This document shows positions 16,637 to 24,581 of a stretch of DNA of 64,000 bases, in pieces. Origin of the DNA: Myxococcales bacterium 68-20 (GTDB lineage: Bacteria; Myxococcota_A; Polyangia; Polyangiales; Polyangiaceae); assembly GCA_001899635.1 (NCBI GenBank), contig MKVQ01000004.1, forward strand, positions 562,023 through 626,022, written 5' to 3'. Position numbers and translations under genes: made by a program. The notes beneath the pieces were generated by a model that saw nothing but the letters and a program-made list of their open reading frames with translations, had not been told where the DNA came from and ran no database searches. Each line of letters starts with the position of its first letter. Position 1 is the stretch's first letter.

Positions 16637-16854
16637 ATGCGAACCCGCACGGCGGCAGGCGACGAATCGCTCCTCGCGCAGGCTCGCGAGCGGCTGGATC
16701 GCTACCTCGCCGACAAGGGGCTGAAGCGCCCCCGCAAGCGCCTCACCACAAGCGCCAGCTCTACGGTCTCTGCGCTGGCTGTCAGGCCGAGGGCACGGCA
16801 GGTCTGGATAGATCGAAGAGCGGGTCGGCAACTCGCCGTGCTCGTCGAACGTAG
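16637..16854 (+). pseudogene. fur-like pseudogene with internal deletion and frameshift
   Basis: The frame opening at ATG 16637 reads MRTRTAAGDESLL then ARERLDRYLADKGLKR, which matches the first helix of Fur-family repressors. After about 35 codons the frame loses sense. In a shifted frame the text HKRQLYGLCAGCQAEG appears (about 16747-16794), matching the C-terminal 'HRLELYGxCxxC' structural zinc-site tail of Fur. The winged helix and dimer core between them (about 90 codons) are missing. Position directly behind the siderophore reductase fits a former iron regulator. It is read as a remnant, not a functional gene. The call rests on short matches and needs an alignment. Confidence 0.5.
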
Positions 16855-16866
16855 GCGCGGAGCGCA
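16832..16866 (+). repeat. 35-bp direct repeat, copy 2
   Basis: Matches the ligD 3' end at 15057-15091 in 33 of 35 positions. It falls at the far end of the padR-sip-fur remnant segment, leaving about 1.74 kb between copies, consistent with insertion with target duplication or with an unequal duplication. Confidence 0.7.
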
Positions 16867-16917
16867 GCTGGCCCGAAGGCGTCTCGGTTGCGAGATGCGT
16901 TCGAGCCGGATACCTCG

Positions 16918-18039
16918 TCAGTCCGCGCGACGGCGACGCCGACACGTAGCGGAAGCGACCAACGCGACGAGCGCCGCCACTCCACCAATCTCGCCGAGGG
17001 ACCCGCGGGTGGCGAGCGAACATCCACCCGAGTCGCTGGAGGCGTGCTGGTCATGGGCCGAGGCACCCGTCGTGTTGGTGCCTTGGGTCCCGGGACCGGA
17101 CCCCGTCGCGCGCGCCCACGCATCCTCGTATCCCGCCGGGGCCGTGTTGCACTTGCGTAGGTCTTCGGAGAAGTCCGGCTCGTAGCTCGCGAGCGGCGGA
17201 AGCGTGCCGTGCGTCACGCAGATGGGCGCGCTGCGCACCGTCTCGGGGGTGGAGCGTGCGGTGTTCGTCACTGCGAGCACCGCGCAGTACTGGGCAGCTT
17301 GGTTCTTGAACTCGACGCCGATGGACGTTCGCTCATCGCCGAAGATGTAGGCGTCTCTCTCTCCGCTGATGTCCACGACGGAGACGCTGAGGAACTCCTG
17401 CTCCGCTACCGGGAACGGGCTCCACGACATCATGAAACGCACGCGCGGCTCCCCCGCGGTGGAAAAGCAGTGCCCCGTCCTGACGGCACCACACGTGTCG
17501 ACGTCATTCGGGGTGGCGCCGTCGCAACAGACGATGTCGTTGCTGAAGCTCTCCCACGCGAGCGAGGCGTTGGCAGCGAGGTTTGCCGGGACCGCGAGCG
17601 GCGTCATCGGGCCCGCAGTCGTCTCGAAGCCGAAGCTCCTCGTGGGCGCTCCGTTCGCGATCGTCCCGCCATCGATCGTCGTCGAGACCTGATAGTGGGT
17701 GCTCGCAGCGAGCGGCGCCGCGGGGCGGAAGAAGTAGACGCGATCGCCCGCAGTGGCCTCGACGCTTCCGTCGATGGCCGTCCCGAGATCGTCGGTGACG
17801 TGCACCTGGAGCGTCCCGCGGGATGCGGCGCCCCCCGGTCCCTTGGCGTCGAAGGTCAGACCGAGCGGGATCGGCGCGTCCGTGGGAAGCCCGTTCGCGA
17901 TGAACCTGGGTTCCGCCACGCTCCAACCAACGGGCCCCCGCATGGGCGAGCACGCCTGGGCAGGGCTGGAAGGAAGGAGCGAGGCGGCCACGGAGAGGGA
18001 GGTGAGCGCCGCAAGCGACAGGAAAGTGTTTCGCGCCAT
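16918..18039 (-). CDS. Exported Ig-like protein with MYXO-CTERM-like tail
   Basis: 373 residues from ATG 18039, chosen because MARNTFLSLAALTSLSVAAS...AQA is a clear Sec signal peptide; the frame is open further upstream. The mature part begins with ACSPMRGPVGWSVAEPRF. It carries a bacterial Ig-like region (PLGLTFDAKG, DRVYFFRPAAPLAASTHYQV) and a Cys-bearing domain (DIVCCDGATPNDVDTCGAVR). The C-terminus GGCSLATRGSLGEIGGVAAL plus ATCRRRRRAD has the MYXO-CTERM layout (Cys, hydrophobic helix, Arg cluster), a sorting signal processed for surface anchoring in myxobacteria. Function beyond surface display is unknown. Confidence 0.75.
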   Translation of the reverse strand: MARNTFLSLAALTSLSVAASLLPSSPAQACSPMRGPVGWSVAEPRFIANGLPTDAPIPLGLTFDAKGPGGAASRGTLQVHVTDDLGTAIDGSVEATAGDRVYFFRPAAPLAASTHYQVSTTIDGGTIANGAPTRSFGFETTAGPMTPLAVPANLAANASLAWESFSNDIVCCDGATPNDVDTCGAVRTGHCFSTAGEPRVRFMMSWSPFPVAEQEFLSVSVVDISGERDAYIFGDERTSIGVEFKNQAAQYCAVLAVTNTARSTPETVRSAPICVTHGTLPPLASYEPDFSEDLRKCNTAPAGYEDAWARATGSGPGTQGTNTTGASAHDQHASSDSGGCSLATRGSLGEIGGVAALVALVASATCRRRRRAD

Positions 18040-18252
18040 GCCAGCCACAGCAGCAACGTGCATGCCGTCGTCGCGCACTCGTCTTTTCCAGGATTTCCGG
18101 GATGCGGCCGCGCCTCGGCCTGTGCCAACGCTTGCCACCCGGCACGGGCACACTGCGCCGAACGTCAGCTCGGTCGTGGTCGACGGCTCGCGTGCCCTCC
18201 CCGTGATCGCCGGCGAGGCCACGGAAACAGCCGGACGAGGTCGCGGCGTGCG

Positions 18253-20091
18253 CTAGGGCGTGACGATCCCGGCCGCGTAGTCGATCGTGACGTACTGGTT
18301 CAGGCCGAACGTGCCCGGCTCGAAGCGCTTCGTTTCGCCGTTCGGCCAGCGGACCTCGAGCGCCGCCTTCGTGACACCGCCCTCGCAGCCCTTGTCGCCG
18401 AGGCCGAAGAGGAGCGCGCGCGCGTCCGCCGAGCTGTACGTGCCGCGGCTCGACTTCACCTCGCGCACCCAGCGCTTCTCGGAGACGATCACGGTGACGC
18501 GCGCGCCGATCGCGTCGCGGTTCACGTTCGTGCCGTCGCCGCGGAGGCGCACCCCGAGCCAGCCGTTCTTCTGACCGATCGTGTTCTCGAAGAGGAAGTT
18601 CGCCCGGCCGGCACCGCCGTTGTCGCGCCCGCCGACGAGGAGATCGAGATCGCCATCGCCGTCGATGTCCGACCACGCGAGGTTCTGTCCCGACTTCACC
18701 CGATCGGTCGCCCCGCTGCGGTCGTTGATGCCGCTGATGAGGCCGACGCTCGTGAACGAGCCGTCCTCGTTTTGGTGCATCAAGCCGAACCACGCCTTCT
18801 GGTCCGGCTTCGAGTAGTTTTCTTCGTACTTCTTGTCGCGCGTGACGGAGAGGTCGATGCGCCCGTCGTTGTCGAAGTCGACCGCGGCCGCGTCGATATC
18901 GCCCTCGTTGAACGGGATCCCTCGATCGAGCGTCACGTTCTCGAACGCGAAGCCGCCTGCCTCGCCCTTGTTCAGGAGCAGCATCGACGGATCGCTCCAC
19001 TTCCGCGACTCGTCGGCGTCGACGGGATGGGAGATCGTCGCCAGCCAGATGTCCATGTTGCCGTCGCCGTCGATGTCCTGGCAGTCGATCCCGAAGCCGT
19101 TCGACCCGACGTACTTCGAGGGATCCACCGGCTGCTCGTCACGGCCCTTGCCGGTCGACGCGAGATAGGAGTTGCCGGTCGCGAGCGCGTTGAAGCCGCG
19201 CTTCGTGGCGACGTTGGTGAACACGCCGGCACCGTCGTTCTGCCAGAGCGCACGCCAGCCGAGCCCGACGCTGACGCCGTAGTGCGAGACGAAGATGTCG
19301 AGGTCGCCGTCGTTGTCGTAGTCGCACGCGACCACGCCGTTCGTCGGCTGCGCCGGCCGCTTCTTCAGGTTCTCCGATGCGTCGCTGAACGTCCCGTCGC
19401 CGTTGCCGAAGTAGAGCTGGTCGAGCGCCCCCTGCGAGGTGCCGCCCGCACCGACGTACAGATCGAGCCGCCCGTCGCCGTTGAAATCGGCGAAGACCCC
19501 GTTCGCCGCGAGGGCTGCCTTCTCGAGGCCCGAGCTCTCCTTCTTCGTGAAGTGGCCCTTGCCGTCGTTCAGGTAGAGCGCCGACGTCTCGCCCTCGAGC
19601 GCGATGTCGAGGCCGGCGAAGCAATCCTGATCGCCGTCGTTGTCCACGTCCGCGAAGACGAAGAAGCCCGCCTGCACCCCGCGCAAGCCGGACTCGTCGG
19701 AGAAGTCGCGGAACGTCTTGTCGCCGTTGTTGAGGAAGACGAGGTGCTCGAACGGGATCCCCTTCTGCGGGTTGGGAAAGAGGCTGTGAGCCACGATGTC
19801 GTCGCGACCGTCACCGTCGATGTCCGCGAACGCGAGGCGACTGTGGTCGTTGATCGGGATCGGTACCGTGGGGTTCGGGACGAAGTTGTCCTTCTGGATC
19901 CCGGATGGCGCCGAGATGTCGACGAAGAAGTCCTCGCCGGGCGCCGTGAGCGGCCGCTCGGTGCACGCGAGCACCGGCCCGGGAGCGCCGCCGTCCGCCG
20001 CGTCTCCGCCTGCCGTCGCGTCCGACGAGCAGGCCGCGACCGAGAAGACCGAGAGTCCGAGGAGGTACGCGAGGTTTGTCCGGGTGGTCAT
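18253..20091 (-). CDS. FG-GAP/ASPIC-UnbV (CRTAC1-type) lipoprotein
   Basis: 612 residues from ATG 20091 (MTTRTNLAYLLGLSVFSVAA then CSSD lipobox). The body holds at least six FG-GAP/VCBS beta-propeller repeats with Ca-binding DxDxDGxxD loops: FADIDGDGRDDIV, FADVDNDGDQDCF, FADFNGDGRLDLYV, CDYDNDGDLDIFV, CQDIDGDGNMDIWL, AVDFDNDGRIDLSV and SDIDGDGDLDLLVGG. The C-terminal ASPIC/UnbV domain reads GWLGVRLRGDGTNVNRDAIG, ARVTV, SRGTYSSADARALLFGLG and LEVRWPNGETKRF. Such proteins are exported, Ca-stabilised propellers, probably in adhesion or glycan binding. The leader contains hairpin copy D. Confidence 0.92.
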   Translation of the reverse strand: MTTRTNLAYLLGLSVFSVAACSSDATAGGDAADGGAPGPVLACTERPLTAPGEDFFVDISAPSGIQKDNFVPNPTVPIPINDHSRLAFADIDGDGRDDIVAHSLFPNPQKGIPFEHLVFLNNGDKTFRDFSDESGLRGVQAGFFVFADVDNDGDQDCFAGLDIALEGETSALYLNDGKGHFTKKESSGLEKAALAANGVFADFNGDGRLDLYVGAGGTSQGALDQLYFGNGDGTFSDASENLKKRPAQPTNGVVACDYDNDGDLDIFVSHYGVSVGLGWRALWQNDGAGVFTNVATKRGFNALATGNSYLASTGKGRDEQPVDPSKYVGSNGFGIDCQDIDGDGNMDIWLATISHPVDADESRKWSDPSMLLLNKGEAGGFAFENVTLDRGIPFNEGDIDAAAVDFDNDGRIDLSVTRDKKYEENYSKPDQKAWFGLMHQNEDGSFTSVGLISGINDRSGATDRVKSGQNLAWSDIDGDGDLDLLVGGRDNGGAGRANFLFENTIGQKNGWLGVRLRGDGTNVNRDAIGARVTVIVSEKRWVREVKSSRGTYSSADARALLFGLGDKGCEGGVTKAALEVRWPNGETKRFEPGTFGLNQYVTIDYAAGIVTP

Positions 20092-20175
20092 CTCGAGCCG
20101 TGGAGTAGCACGTCCTTTTACCTCGTAAAGCGAACGGAGCCCCTCCCAGCGGCCGCCTCCGCCCCAACAAACGAG

Positions 20176-20201
20176 GTCGGGGCTCGCGTCCCAACCACCC
20201 C
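20176..20201 (-). repeat. Dispersed hairpin element, copy D (diverged)
   Basis: On the minus strand GGGGTGGTTGGGACGCGAGC then CCCGAC resembles the element at 4713-4746, with changed stem bases. It lies about 85-110 nt upstream of the ATG of the FG-GAP lipoprotein and in the same orientation as that gene. Confidence 0.5.
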
Positions 20202-20365
20202 AGACGAAGCGCGGAGTGGAACCGTGCGAACGACGCGATGACGCGGCGAGACGCGGTCCGCGCGACGCCGCCGGCGCACCGAACGACACCGATGACGGCC
20301 CGAAAATAGGTGGCACCTGCGCTGCACTTGACGCCCCGGACCTCCCGCGCCAGTTAGGGTAGGCC

Positions 20366-21040
20366 GTGGCAGCCAGCTATTTCGACGTCGACGGAACGCT
20401 CGTACGCACGAACCTCGTCCACCCGACGCTCTTCTACTTGATGCATCAGCGCACGCCGATGCGGAGCCTGCAGAAGCTCGCCCGGGCGGCGTTCCGGAGC
20501 CCCGCGTTCATCTGGGCGGAGATGCAGGACCGGCGGATGTTCAACGAGATGCTCTTCACCTCGTACGAGGGCATCTCGCAGGATCGCCTCCACATCCTAG
20601 CCGACGACGCGTTCGACACGGTCCTCAAGAAGGCGATCTACCCGCACGCCCGCGACCTCATCGCGCGCAGCCGGGACGAAGGCCACGACGTCGTCATCGT
20701 GTCGGGCGCGCTCGACTTCCTCATGAAGCGCCTCGCCGACTACCTCGGCGCCACGCACGTCATCGCGAACAAGCTCGAGATCAAGGACGGCTACGCCACG
20801 GGCCGGCTCCTCCGCCCGGTGGTCGCTGGTCCGGAGAAGGCTCGCCTCATCCGCGAGCACGCTCGCGAGCACGGGCACGACCTCGACGAGTGCTTCGCTT
20901 ACTCCGACAGCTACTCGGACGTGCCGATGCTCAGCGTCGTCGGTCATCCGGCCGCGGTGAACCCGGACAGCAAGCTCCAGCGCCTCGCGCGCACCTACGG
21001 CTGGCCGGTCCTCACGCTCGAGAAGACCTCGGTCAACTGA
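20366..21040 (+). CDS. HAD-IB family phosphatase (SerB-like)
   Basis: 224 residues starting at GTG 20366. HAD motifs are FDVDGTLVRT (nucleophile Asp and acid/base Asp), IVSGALDFLMKRLADYLGA (motif II Ser), GPEKARLIREH (motif III Lys) and YSDSYSDVPMLSVVGHPAAV NPD (motif IV acidic residues and the typical 'VNPDxxL' end). This is the HAD-IB subgroup that includes phosphoserine phosphatase-like and lipid/PSPase1-like enzymes; the cap is helical (about 25-95). The actual substrate cannot be told from sequence. It is a single-gene unit in the divergent gap after the FG-GAP gene. Confidence 0.88.
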   Translation: MAASYFDVDGTLVRTNLVHPTLFYLMHQRTPMRSLQKLARAAFRSPAFIWAEMQDRRMFNEMLFTSYEGISQDRLHILADDAFDTVLKKAIYPHARDLIARSRDEGHDVVIVSGALDFLMKRLADYLGATHVIANKLEIKDGYATGRLLRPVVAGPEKARLIREHAREHGHDLDECFAYSDSYSDVPMLSVVGHPAAVNPDSKLQRLARTYGWPVLTLEKTSVN

Positions 21041-21198
21041 CCGCCTCCTCCTGACTGGCGGACGCGCACGGCTCGGCGAGGAGTCGGTCGACCGACCGCG
21101 TCCTCGTGACGCCTGTGGCGGGGCTCGAGCGCACGAGGACGTGTCGCTGGACGTCTGCGGTTCGTGCGCTCCGGCGGCCGAACGCCGCGGCCCCAGTC

Positions 21199-21236
21199 CC
21201 GTACGACCGTACGATAAATTTGGTACGCTCGTACGG
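21199..21236. promoter_or_regulatory. 38-bp palindromic operator before tetR
   Basis: The half sites CCGTACGACCGTAC (21199-21212) and GTACGCTCGTACGG (21223-21236) are inverted copies, with 15 of 19 symmetric pairs matching over the 38 bp. The AT-rich centre GATAAATTT could be part of a -10 region. The palindrome ends 1 bp before the tetR ATG at 21238, typical of an autorepression operator. Confidence 0.75.
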
Positions 21237-21237
21237 A

Positions 21238-22017
21238 ATGAGCGCGCGGAGCCATACGCCCAAGGGACAGCTCGCGCGGGAGCGCATCCTCCGCGCCGCG
21301 GAGCCGCTCATCGCGGCTCGGGGCTTCCACGGGACGAGCATGCGCGACGTCGCAGACGCGTCCGGGCTCCCGCTCGCCACCATCGTCTATCATTTCGCGC
21401 GAAAGGAAGCGCTCCACGGCGCGGTGCTCGGCGAGATCGCCGCGCAGCTCCTCGGCGCGCTGGCGGAGGCGCGAAGAGCGAGCTCGTCCCCGGCGGACGG
21501 CGCCATCCGCGGGCTCATCCGCTGGTCGCTGCGCCATCCGGGGCGGGTGCGGCTCCTCATGCGAGAGCTGCTCGACAACCCGACGCGCGTCTCCCACGCA
21601 TCGTCGCTGCCCCTCGCACCGGTGCTGACGACGCTCGCGGACGACGTCCGCGCGGCCGGTCATCCGCAGCCGGAGCTCGCTGTGCTCCACGTGGTCGGCG
21701 CGGTGAGCTACGTCGTTGCGGCGCGTCCAACCGTCCGGCGCATCGTCGGGACCGAACGCGACCGCGAGATGATGACGTCGTACGAGGAGGAGGCGGCCGC
21801 GTTCGCGCGGAATGCGCTCGGCCTCGACGGCGGCGACGACCGAGATGCGGGCGGCAAGAAGGCCGGCGTGAAGAGGGCGCCGGTAAAGAAGGAGCAGCAC
21901 CATGCATCGAGATCGACAGATCGAGCTCGTCCGGCGCGTCCTCGCACACGTCGAGGCGAAGACGACGGACACGGCGCCCGCGGGCGAGATGCTGGACGTG
22001 AGCGCCTACTCCGATGA
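21238..22017 (+). CDS. TetR/AcrR-family transcriptional regulator
   Basis: 259 residues from ATG 21238. The N-terminal HTH reads ARERILRAAEPLIAARGFHG, TSMRDVADASGLPLATIVYHF and ARKEALHGAVL, a textbook TetR domain. The ligand-binding half contains GAIRGLIRWSLRHPGRVRLLMRELL. A Lys-rich tail (GGKKAGVKRAPVKKEQ) precedes a 39-residue end that overlaps the Rieske oxygenase gene by 116 bp in another frame. The strong palindrome directly before the start implies autoregulation and control of the oxygenase downstream. The open frame runs further upstream to 21106, but that would place the operator inside the gene. Confidence 0.9.
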   Translation: MSARSHTPKGQLARERILRAAEPLIAARGFHGTSMRDVADASGLPLATIVYHFARKEALHGAVLGEIAAQLLGALAEARRASSSPADGAIRGLIRWSLRHPGRVRLLMRELLDNPTRVSHASSLPLAPVLTTLADDVRAAGHPQPELAVLHVVGAVSYVVAARPTVRRIVGTERDREMMTSYEEEAAAFARNALGLDGGDDRDAGGKKAGVKRAPVKKEQHHASRSTDRARPARPRTRRGEDDGHGARGRDAGRERLLR

Positions 22018-23062
22018 AGCGCTGATCGACCGCGAGAACCAGGTGCTCTTCCGGGAGCTCCCGCTGGCGATCGGCCACGCGTCGCAGCTCCCTCGACCGG
22101 GAGACTTCATCACCCACGACGCCTCCGGCGTGCCGCTCCTCGTCGTCCGTCGCGACGATGGAGGCGTCGATGCGTTCATCAACGTCTGCCGTCATCGCGG
22201 GACGCGGGTGGAGGCCGCGCCGCATGGCAACAAGCGGGCGTTCTCGTGCCCGTATCACGGATGGACGTACGGCAAGCGCGGCCAGCTCGTGACGATCCCA
22301 CACGAGCGCGGGTTCGCCTGCGTCGACAAGACCTCGCGCGGCCTCGTGCGCGTCGCCGCAGGGGAGGCCTCCGGCATCGTGTTCGTGAGGCCCGCGCCGC
22401 TCGCCGAAGGCGAGGACGCCGCGCTCGACGCGCGCGCGTGGCTCGGGCCGCTCGTCGAGGACCTCGAGGGCTTCGGCGTGAGCTCGTCGGTCCTCTACGG
22501 CGCGCGGTCGGTCGACAAGGCGCTCTCGTGGAAGCTCGCGATCGACATCTTCCTCGAGACCTATCACTTGCGCCCGACCCACAAGGACACCATCTACCCC
22601 ATGTTCTTCGACAACCTCGGGCTCGTCGATCGGGTGGGACCGCACCTGAGGAACGTCTTCCCGAAGCGCACGATCAACCAACTCGCAGCAGAGCCCGAGT
22701 CGAGCTGGACGCTCCGCGCGCACGCGAACGTCCTCTTCCACCTCTTCCCGAACACGCTCGTCCTCGTGCAGCCCGACCACACCGCCGTGCTCCACGTCTG
22801 GCCGAACGGAGCCACGCGCGCGACGGTCGCCTCGTACCTCCTCGTGCCGGAACCTCCGGCCTCGGACAAGGCACGAGGTTATTGGGACGCAAACGCCGCC
22901 GTCCTGTACGGAGCGACAGAGGAAGACTTCACGATGGGCGAGTCGATCCAGCGCGGCCTCTCCTCGGGTGCCAATCGTGAGGTCGTCTTCGGCGCGTTCG
23001 AGCACGCGCTCGGTCACTTCCACGCCGAGGTCAGGCGACATACGCACGCCAGGAGCGTCTAA
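21902..23062 (+). CDS. Rieske 2Fe-2S ring-hydroxylating oxygenase, large subunit-like
   Basis: 386 residues. The Rieske cluster motif is CRHRGTRVEAAPHGNKRAFS followed by CPYHGW (Cys-x-His...Cys-x2-His, about residues 97-119). The mononuclear iron site is in the catalytic domain at DIFLETYHLRPTHKD (His-x4-His with the preceding acidic residue). GAAGGAGCAG lies before the ATG. Length is that of a single-component aromatic-ring or quaternary-amine oxygenase alpha subunit. No reductase or ferredoxin gene is adjacent, so electrons come from elsewhere. The gene is co-transcribed with, and overlaps, the tetR gene, suggesting induction by the oxygenase substrate. Confidence 0.92.
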   Translation: MHRDRQIELVRRVLAHVEAKTTDTAPAGEMLDVSAYSDEALIDRENQVLFRELPLAIGHASQLPRPGDFITHDASGVPLLVVRRDDGGVDAFINVCRHRGTRVEAAPHGNKRAFSCPYHGWTYGKRGQLVTIPHERGFACVDKTSRGLVRVAAGEASGIVFVRPAPLAEGEDAALDARAWLGPLVEDLEGFGVSSSVLYGARSVDKALSWKLAIDIFLETYHLRPTHKDTIYPMFFDNLGLVDRVGPHLRNVFPKRTINQLAAEPESSWTLRAHANVLFHLFPNTLVLVQPDHTAVLHVWPNGATRATVASYLLVPEPPASDKARGYWDANAAVLYGATEEDFTMGESIQRGLSSGANREVVFGAFEHALGHFHAEVRRHTHARSV

Positions 23063-23540
23063 CGCGCAGGTGCCGGGCTTCATGAGCTCCAGGGCCAAGG
23101 CTCTCACGGGCTCATCACGCGCGGCGCTTCGAGCATCGCGCACGGACAACGGCTCGGCTCCGGGTACTCGACAGCCGAGCCGTCGACCATGGAGTGTGAA
23201 GCGTTCGCGCCTCCGCTGTGCGAGGCGGATTGGGACGACGCGAACGTCTGCACCGACCGAGACTCGACAGCAGCACTGACGAGATCGAGAGCGCGATTCG
23301 CCCAGGCCGCGGGTGAGCCGTCTCGCGAGTCCTCCGCTCGGGTCGGGAACAAAAACGGTGAGGTCGAGCACGAGGCGCACGTTCGAGGGACGCGCGCGAA
23401 CGGCCGAAATCGGGCGCCCTTCCCGGCCGGGTTCAAGAGGCCACTGGAACACGATGCCCGCAGAGCATTGCCGCTCCCCGCAGCTGCAGCGCTGGTGGTC
23501 CCCCGGGTGCAGAGGCGGCGACGTGAGGAGGTACCTCGAC
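23063..23540. other. Intergenic region, no supported gene
   Basis: 478 bp between the Rieske gene and the Gly-rich lipoprotein gene. Open frames on both strands lack start signals and protein-like composition. It probably holds the promoter and leader of the lipoprotein gene. GAGGAGGT at 23526-23533 is the ribosome-binding site of that gene. Confidence 0.5.
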
Positions 23541-24110
23541 ATGAAGACCATCTCGAAACGAGTATTGCCCATCATCACGTTCGGAGCCGGACTGTGGCTT
23601 CTCGGCGGCTGCATGAGCCCAACCGATGAGACAGATCCCCTTATGGACGAGGCTCAGGCGACGGACACGGAGGCACAGGCGACGGACACGGAGGAGCAGA
23701 CGGAGACGGTGAACCAGGCCCTCCCGATCGGGGCCGCCGGAATCGGGTTCGCCGCGCCCATCGGAGCCATCGCCGCCCCCATCGGGTTCGCTGGGATCGG
23801 AGCCGCCGGCCTCGGCGTCGCGCCCGGCATCGGCTTCGCCGGTATGCCCATCGGAGGCCTCGGCCTCGGCGTCGCGCCCGGCATCGGCTTCGCCGGTATG
23901 CCCATCGGAGGCCTCGGCCTCGGCGTCGCGCCCGGCATCGGCTTCGCCGGCATGCCCATCGGGGCCGTCGGCCTCGGCGGCGTCGGCCTCGGCGGAGTCG
24001 GCCTCGGCGGCGTCGGCTTCGGCGGAGTCGGCATGGTCGGAGGTGCCGGAATAGGCTTCGCCCCGGGCATGGCCCTAGGCGTGGGGTGCGCCGGAATCGG
24101 CTGCCTCTGA
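23541..24110 (+). CDS. Gly-rich tandem-repeat lipoprotein
   Basis: 189 residues. GAGGAGGT sits 8 nt before ATG 23541. The signal peptide ends LLGGCMSP (lipid Cys about 24). An acidic segment with two copies of EAQATDT and then EEQTETVNQAL follows, reminiscent of the short acidic prosegments of small secreted myxobacterial peptides. The remaining 120 residues are almost only Gly, Ile, Ala, Val, Leu, Pro, Phe and Met: three 18-residue repeats beginning GLGVAPGIGFAGMPIG, then five GGVG(L/F/M) units, ending VGCAGIGCL with two cysteines. Such a sequence would be flexible or form beta-rich fibres. Function is unknown; it might be a surface or matrix polymer or a modified-peptide precursor. Confidence 0.8.
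   Translation: MKTISKRVLPIITFGAGLWLLGGCMSPTDETDPLMDEAQATDTEAQATDTEEQTETVNQALPIGAAGIGFAAPIGAIAAPIGFAGIGAAGLGVAPGIGFAGMPIGGLGLGVAPGIGFAGMPIGGLGLGVAPGIGFAGMPIGAVGLGGVGLGGVGLGGVGFGGVGMVGGAGIGFAPGMALGVGCAGIGCL
23808..23969 (+). repeat. 54-bp in-frame tandem repeat, three copies
   Basis: Units at 23808-23861, 23862-23915 and 23916-23969 encode GLGVAPGIGFAGMPIG plus GL, with the last unit ending AV. They are nearly identical at DNA level, which indicates recent expansion. Shorter 15-bp GGVGL repeats follow to about 24030. Confidence 0.85.
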
Positions 24111-24136
24111 CGGGCGATCCAAGCGAAGCTCTCTGC

Positions 24137-24178
24137 CACCGCATGCGCGCTCGGAACGATTCGAGCGCGCATGCGGTG
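24137..24178. terminator. 17-bp perfect hairpin, probable bidirectional terminator
   Basis: CACCGCATGCGCGCTCG (24137-24153), loop GAACGATT, then its exact complement to 24178. It sits between the convergent ends of the Gly-rich gene (24110) and the response-regulator gene (24213). No T-run follows, so termination would rely on the stem. Confidence 0.7.
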
Positions 24179-24212
24179 CTGCCGACACGCGACGACCAAC
24201 GATCGCCGAGCG

Positions 24213-24581
24213 CTACCGACCGGTGCCGTCGGTCATCCGACGGACCAGCGCGATCAAGGCATCGCGATCGAATGGCTTCGCGAGCCAGCCGTCGGCCTGG
24301 ACCTCGTCCGCGCGCTTCGCCGGATCGGTCGACGCGGTCACCACGACGATGCGCGGCCTCGGTCCGCCGCGCCGATCGAGCTCCTGACAGAACTGCCAGC
24401 CATCCATGACCGGCATCGACATGTCGAGGAGCACGACGCTCGGGCGGCGGGCCACGATCCGACCGAGCGCCTCCTTGCCGTTCGCCGCGGTCTCGACCTC
24501 GAGCCCCTCCCCCTCGAGGATGATCGCGAGTAGCTCGCGCAGCGAGGCGTCGTCCTCGACGATGAGCACGGACGACGTCAT
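24213..24581 (-). CDS. Single-domain response regulator
   Basis: 122 residues, a stand-alone receiver (CheY-like) domain. VLIVEDDASLREL supplies the acidic pocket, VVLLDMSMPVMDGW the phospho-acceptor Asp, VVTASTD the switch Thr and WLAKPF the conserved Lys. There is no output domain, so it signals by protein contact or relays phosphate. Its ATG overlaps the TGA of the histidine-kinase gene (4 bp), so the two are made together and very likely form a pair. Confidence 0.93.
   Translation of the reverse strand: MTSSVLIVEDDASLRELLAIILEGEGLEVETAANGKEALGRIVARRPSVVLLDMSMPVMDGWQFCQELDRRGGPRPRIVVVTASTDPAKRADEVQADGWLAKPFDRDALIALVRRMTDGTGR

Noticed and set aside
17209-20241. 1010-codon plus-strand frame across the MYXO-CTERM and FG-GAP genes
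   Set aside because: Spans two genuine minus-strand genes with clear domains. Composition is that of an antisense artefact.
20328-20360. TTGACG ... TAGGGT as a promoter for the HAD phosphatase gene
   Set aside because: Spacing of 21 bp is too long and the -10 is poor.
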